A DNA stretch of 8,701 nt. Source: Thermoplasmata archaeon (GTDB lineage: Archaea; Thermoplasmatota; E2; UBA202; DSCA01). The stretch lies in the NCBI GenBank assembly GCA_021159125.1, contig JAGGSL010000087.1:1-8701 (forward strand). Reading direction: 5' to 3'. The translations under genes and the position numbers were made by a program. The notes under the pieces were generated by a model. That model was not told where the DNA came from and ran no database searches. It worked only from the letters and a program-made list of their open reading frames with translations. Positions within the stretch are counted from its first letter, which is position 1. Every line of letters starts with the position of its first letter. Positions 6,291 to 8,701 of the stretch are shown one piece after another.

Positions 6291-7108
6291 TTTAGCATTT
6301 CCATTGCCCTATCAAGCAATATCTGCGAATACACCGCATCATGCTCCAGTATGGGAGATTCCGAAATTATCGTGATATTGTAATCATTTTCGACAATGCA
6401 TTCCATGAGTTTTATCACCGGCATATCGCCTTTCCTTATCGGCACATGGTACATCTCTCCCCCTTTGTCATATTTAACTCCGGTTATATGAATTAGATAG
6501 TGATTCAATTTCAAATCCTGGATGCTGTCAAAAACTTTCTGAAAATCCTCTTTTTCTTTCAGACAGCCGTTGCCCCTTGCATGTATGTGGGCTACATCGA
6601 TAACAGGCACAACTCCGTGCACGCGCTTGCAAACCTCTATGATTTCGTCAAGGCTTCCAAAAACCTCTTTTTTGCCCATTGTCTCTATGCCCATCGGCAC
6701 TTCTATGCCCTCTTTTTTGAATTCATTTCTCAGAGAGCGGAGGTTTTTTACCATCCTTTCCATCGCTTTCTTTTTCGAAAGATTGCCGTAAAAACCGGTG
6801 TGTATGGTGACTACCTTAGCGCCCATAATATCTGCAAGATGCATGGACTTCCTTATCTTTTCCTTGCTCATCTCCACATTTCTCTCGTCGCCCGTGAGAT
6901 TTATGTAATAAGGGGCATGAGCGAAAAGCTCGATATCGCATTTATCCGCAACATCCTTCACCTCCTCTGCTTCCTCTTCAGAGATAAAGCCCCTTGCAAA
7001 CTGTATCTCCATCGCAGATAAACCAAGATTTTTTGTGTATATAATGCCATCCCTGTTAGTTCGGTCTTTGCATGATAGAGGGATGCCAGCCACTCCTACC
7101 TTTATCAC
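6287..7108 (-). CDS. Endonuclease IV-like TIM-barrel protein (AP endonuclease family 2)
   Basis: This is a 273-residue member of the Nfo/xylose-isomerase-like TIM barrel group, probably cleaving DNA at abasic sites. Likely metal ligands, judged against Escherichia coli Nfo, are H64 (FAHAPYYINL), H103 (TIHTGFYG), E142 (GIETMG), D171 and H174 (VIDVAHIHARG), H207 (LIHITG), H221 (MYHVP) and E250 (ISESP). The Nfo Asp-x-His motif near residue 229 reads Met-Tyr-His here, so one metal ligand may be lost or moved to E218. The start is GTG at 7108: the in-frame codons upstream hold no other start before a TAA, and a TATA-like box lies about 27 bases away, suggesting a leaderless GTG start. It shares an ATGA overlap with hxlB and heads that run. 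Repair activity is likely; a non-repair isomerase role cannot be excluded. Confidence 0.83.
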   Translation of the reverse strand: MIKVGVAGIPLSCKDRTNRDGIIYTKNLGLSAMEIQFARGFISEEEAEEVKDVADKCDIELFAHAPYYINLTGDERNVEMSKEKIRKSMHLADIMGAKVVTIHTGFYGNLSKKKAMERMVKNLRSLRNEFKKEGIEVPMGIETMGKKEVFGSLDEIIEVCKRVHGVVPVIDVAHIHARGNGCLKEKEDFQKVFDSIQDLKLNHYLIHITGVKYDKGGEMYHVPIRKGDMPVIKLMECIVENDYNITIISESPILEHDAVYSQILLDRAMEMLK

Positions 7109-7130
7109 GATGTTTGTATTGGTATGGCAT

Positions 7131-7142
7131 TAATATAAATTT
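7131..7142 (-). promoter_or_regulatory. TATA-like box for the endonuclease IV-like operon
   Basis: The minus strand reads AATTTATATTA with a purine-rich GAAA just upstream as a possible BRE. The centre is about 27 bases before the GTG start at 7108. This makes the endonuclease IV-like gene the likely first gene of a run with hxlB, aIF2-beta and the GT-C gene. The 80-base gap up to 7188 holds no other recognisable element. Confidence 0.45.
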
Positions 7143-7188
7143 CTAATTTAAACGTCCGCAACACATGCCAATCAATAATTGCCGTAGC

Positions 7189-8244
7189 CTATGGTATAAT
7201 TTCAGTCGTGTTATTGAAAGGCGGGTATTTCAGTTCATCCTCGATTTCCGCCAGATGGCTTATGACAATATCCTTTACTTCCTCTAGTTGGCGGATAAGA
7301 TGCTTCGTCACCCTGCACACTGCACGGAAGCCCTCATCGCCCCAGAGTCGCTCTTTATAAGCGAACAGGCATCGCCCGCCGCATATGTCGTAAACATCGC
7401 AGGAGGCACACGGCTCCCCTATTTCCACTTTTTTGAATGACTGCAGGACATCAATTTTATTTCCCAGCTCATTCCATAAAAATTCGCCGGCGATGGGACA
7501 TGCAAGCACACGTCCGTCAGTTGTTATTGCCACCGCCTCCCGCCCCGCGCCGCACGGCAGCCCCTTTCCTGCTTTTCCGCCCCATATCATCCTTTTCATG
7601 ATTCCGAGGAATGGAACAATGCCGGGAACGTTGCCTTTCTTTATTTCGTCTGCCCATAGGGCAACAAGTTTTTCAATGCCGGGCATGTAGCTACTTTCAG
7701 CCCATTTTTCGAACTCGTGCAGTTCCCATAGCGGTGACCATACGACGTCGAGCTGCCAGTGTACATGGGGGAAGAATTGGAGGAGATGGGTCACATCTTC
7801 GTAGATGTCGGTGTATTTCGAAACGGCCATCCTTGCGATTACGTCTCCCTCATATCCTTTTTCCTTCAAAAAGCGAAGGGCATCCATGACTTTGTCGTAG
7901 CATCCGGGAGCGCGGTAACGGTCGGTCACTTCCTTCCTTCCATCTATGGAGAGCAGAACCGTATCGAATTTTTTCACATCATCTCCAAGTTTTCGCATGA
8001 AGTATCCGTTTGTCTGCAGAACGAATCTTTTTGCTGGAAGTACTGAAAGAAAATTTTTTACAATATCGGGGCGCAGCAGCGGCTCTCCCCCATAGAAGGC
8101 GACAACAGATTCGCTGTCCTTTTCTATAATGCCTGCAAGCTTGCCGACACCATAGGTTATTTCCTGGGGCATGCCCACAAGGCTTCCCCCGCAGTAACTG
8201 CATGAAAGATTGCAGGAAGGAGTGACCATAACAATGTAGAGCAT
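7189..8244 (-). CDS. Radical SAM/SPASM protein, AF1577-like (putative peptide-modifying)
   Basis: This is a cytoplasmic iron-sulfur enzyme of 351 residues. The radical SAM cluster motif CNLSCSYC gives C11, C15 and C18 in CxxxCxxC spacing near the N-terminus, followed by YGGEP (51-55), the SAM-contact motif. The C-terminal SPASM region has C231 and C249, then C279, C282, C288 and C292 in CxxCx5Cx3C spacing, then C310: seven cysteines able to hold two extra clusters. The pattern GGRCLFAY, RLWGDEGFRAVCR and the terminal EIIP match what I remember of the archaeal AF1577 family (TIGR04084), described as putative peptide-modifying enzymes of unknown substrate. The ATG at 8244 puts the first cysteine at the usual distance and follows a TATA-like element. 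It runs with the endonuclease IV-like gene but is separated by 80 bases with a promoter. No clear substrate peptide gene is adjacent. Confidence 0.9.
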   Translation of the reverse strand: MLYIVMVTPSCNLSCSYCGGSLVGMPQEITYGVGKLAGIIEKDSESVVAFYGGEPLLRPDIVKNFLSVLPAKRFVLQTNGYFMRKLGDDVKKFDTVLLSIDGRKEVTDRYRAPGCYDKVMDALRFLKEKGYEGDVIARMAVSKYTDIYEDVTHLLQFFPHVHWQLDVVWSPLWELHEFEKWAESSYMPGIEKLVALWADEIKKGNVPGIVPFLGIMKRMIWGGKAGKGLPCGAGREAVAITTDGRVLACPIAGEFLWNELGNKIDVLQSFKKVEIGEPCASCDVYDICGGRCLFAYKERLWGDEGFRAVCRVTKHLIRQLEEVKDIVISHLAEIEDELKYPPFNNTTEIIP

Positions 8245-8262
8245 GGGGTGGAAATATTACCT

Positions 8263-8271
8263 ATTTTATGA
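8263..8271 (-). promoter_or_regulatory. Weak TATA-like box for the radical SAM gene
   Basis: The minus strand reads TCATAAAAT, centred about 23 bases before the ATG at 8244, slightly closer than the other boxes in this window. There is no convincing Shine-Dalgarno site between it and the start (the leader reads CCACCCC), which again favours a leaderless mRNA. Confidence 0.3.
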
Positions 8272-8381
8272 ATCTTTCTGGGCAGGATAACTCTTGGCAA
8301 TCTTAGCAATAGAACACCCCCAATAATAAATAATATGAATTTTTGGTTTATTTTAGTCTCTTGTCATATCATATACAGTAA

Positions 8382-8421
8382 TAAAATTACAATTTTTTGT
8401 TACAAAAATAAATTACAAAAA
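8382..8421 (+). repeat. Three phased 13-bp direct repeats, putative operator
   Basis: TTACAA occurs at 8387, 8400 and 8413, exactly 13 bases apart, with similar A/T-rich flanks; the second and third copies extend to TTACAAAAA. The last copy ends three bases before the TATATATA box at 8424, where archaeal activators or repressors commonly bind near the BRE. A role in controlling the gene starting at 8454 is inferred. The low complexity of the region means chance similarity must be considered, although the exact spacing of all three cores is notable. Confidence 0.45.
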
Positions 8422-8423
8422 GA

Positions 8424-8431
8424 TATATATA
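8424..8431 (+). promoter_or_regulatory. TATA box for the right-edge gene
   Basis: TATATATA is centred 26.5 bases before the ATG at 8454, the expected distance for a transcript starting at or beside that codon. It therefore favours 8454 over the in-frame ATG at 8469. The 13-bp repeats end immediately upstream. Confidence 0.5.
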
Positions 8432-8453
8432 CTAATTACATATTCACTTTATT

Positions 8454-8701
8454 ATGACTAGAGGCAACATGAATATAGATATCAAAAAAGAGTATGACAT
8501 TTCTGAAAGAAAAAAAGCTGAGATAATGGCTTTACTTACCAACAATGCCCTATATTATGATGAAAAGTCAAATAAATACAAGTTAATACCAAAACATCAG
8601 TTAAACAAACTTATAAAGAAAAAATATGAGGAAAATGATTATATTGGGGCTGAACAAGTTCTTGAAAATGCCGGCCCTGTTTCAAGAGAGGAGTATGAAA
8701 A
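8454..8701 (+). CDS. Unidentified AT-rich gene, N-terminal part
   Basis: This frame starts with ATG at 8454 and stays open to the window edge, giving 82 full codons. The protein begins MTRGNMNIDIKKEYD and is rich in Lys, Glu, Asn and Tyr, with no signal peptide, membrane span or cysteine motif. The pattern suggests a soluble helical protein; the KHQLNKLIKKKYEEND segment near residue 50 is strongly basic then acidic. A second ATG at 8469 (M6) is possible, but the TATA box spacing favours 8454. Hand counting gives about 31% G+C across 8461-8700, lower than the prs segment I counted (about 50%), which may mark acquired DNA. I do not recognise the family. The open frame, promoter and lack of a competing frame make a real gene likely. 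Confidence 0.7.
   Translation, partial: MTRGNMNIDIKKEYDISERKKAEIMALLTNNALYYDEKSNKYKLIPKHQLNKLIKKKYEENDYIGAEQVLENAGPVSREEYE

Larger units (their letters stand above)
8245..8453. other. AT-rich divergent intergenic region
   Basis: This 209-base spacer separates the radical SAM gene from the right-hand plus-strand gene. The part next to the radical SAM gene (to about 8330) is of mixed composition and holds its weak promoter. From about 8320 rightward it becomes strongly AT-rich and carries three phased direct repeats and a TATATATA box. A 40-codon frame at 8335-8457 crosses these elements and is not accepted as a gene. Confidence 0.6.

Noticed and set aside
6500..7021. A 173-codon plus-strand frame opposite the endonuclease IV-like gene
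   Set aside because: The His/Phe/Leu-rich translation is an antisense shadow of a TIM-barrel gene with visible metal ligands.
8268..8306. A 12-codon plus-strand frame (MNLSGQDNSWQS)
   Set aside because: It is too short to support, has no ribosome site and overlaps the probable promoter of the radical SAM gene.
8335..8457. A 40-codon plus-strand frame (MNFWFILVSCHIIY...) whose TGA overlaps the ATG at 8454, considered as a precursor peptide for the radical SAM enzyme or a leader peptide
   Set aside because: It runs through the 13-bp repeats and the TATATATA box, has no Shine-Dalgarno site, and its composition is what AT-rich spacer DNA gives by chance. The ATGA overlap is suggestive, but no peptide-precursor pattern is present.

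Overview
The window reads as a piece of an archaeal chromosome. The strongest signs are a translation initiation factor 2 beta subunit (aIF2-beta), a short archaeal-type PRPP synthetase, an archaeal 6-phospho-3-hexuloisomerase, a dolichol-phosphate-mannose-synthase-like enzyme fused to a GtrA membrane domain, and a radical SAM/SPASM protein of the archaeal AF1577 type. TATA-like boxes lie about 25 bases before several start codons, which points to leaderless transcription. A euryarchaeote, possibly of the Thermoplasmatota, would fit, but that placement is an inference from general gene character and no marker here proves it.

Layout. Left edge, plus strand: the last 38 codons of an unidentified gene, then prs. 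Facing prs is a minus-strand two-gene operon for a NosFY-like ABC exporter (ATPase first, then permease). A 14-bp palindromic TATA region separates that operon from a plus-strand GT2-GtrA glycosyltransferase. The tail of this gene overlaps the tail of a minus-strand GT-C (GT39-like) membrane glycosyltransferase. The GT-C gene is last in a minus-strand run that reads endonuclease IV-like gene > 6-phospho-3-hexuloisomerase > aIF2-beta > GT-C. Upstream of it, with its own promoter, is the AF1577-type radical SAM gene. Right edge: a 209-base AT-rich spacer with three phased 13-bp repeats and a TATATATA box, then the start of an AT-rich gene of unknown function that runs off the window.

How the genes work together. 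PRPP synthetase consumes ribose 5-phosphate, which many archaea make through the reverse ribulose monophosphate route that uses the hexuloisomerase. The GT2-GtrA enzyme probably makes a polyprenyl-phosphate sugar, and the adjacent GT-C enzyme is the type that would use it as donor. The ABC exporter has no recognisable substrate partner. The radical SAM enzyme looks built to modify a peptide, but no convincing precursor peptide is visible in the window.

The parts with most unexplained biology are the radical SAM enzyme, the repeat-controlled promoter at 8387-8431 with its unknown gene, and the split between leaderless first genes and Shine-Dalgarno-led internal genes. I found no rRNA, tRNA, CRISPR array, insertion sequence or origin. 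No gene-free stretch exceeds 300 bases.
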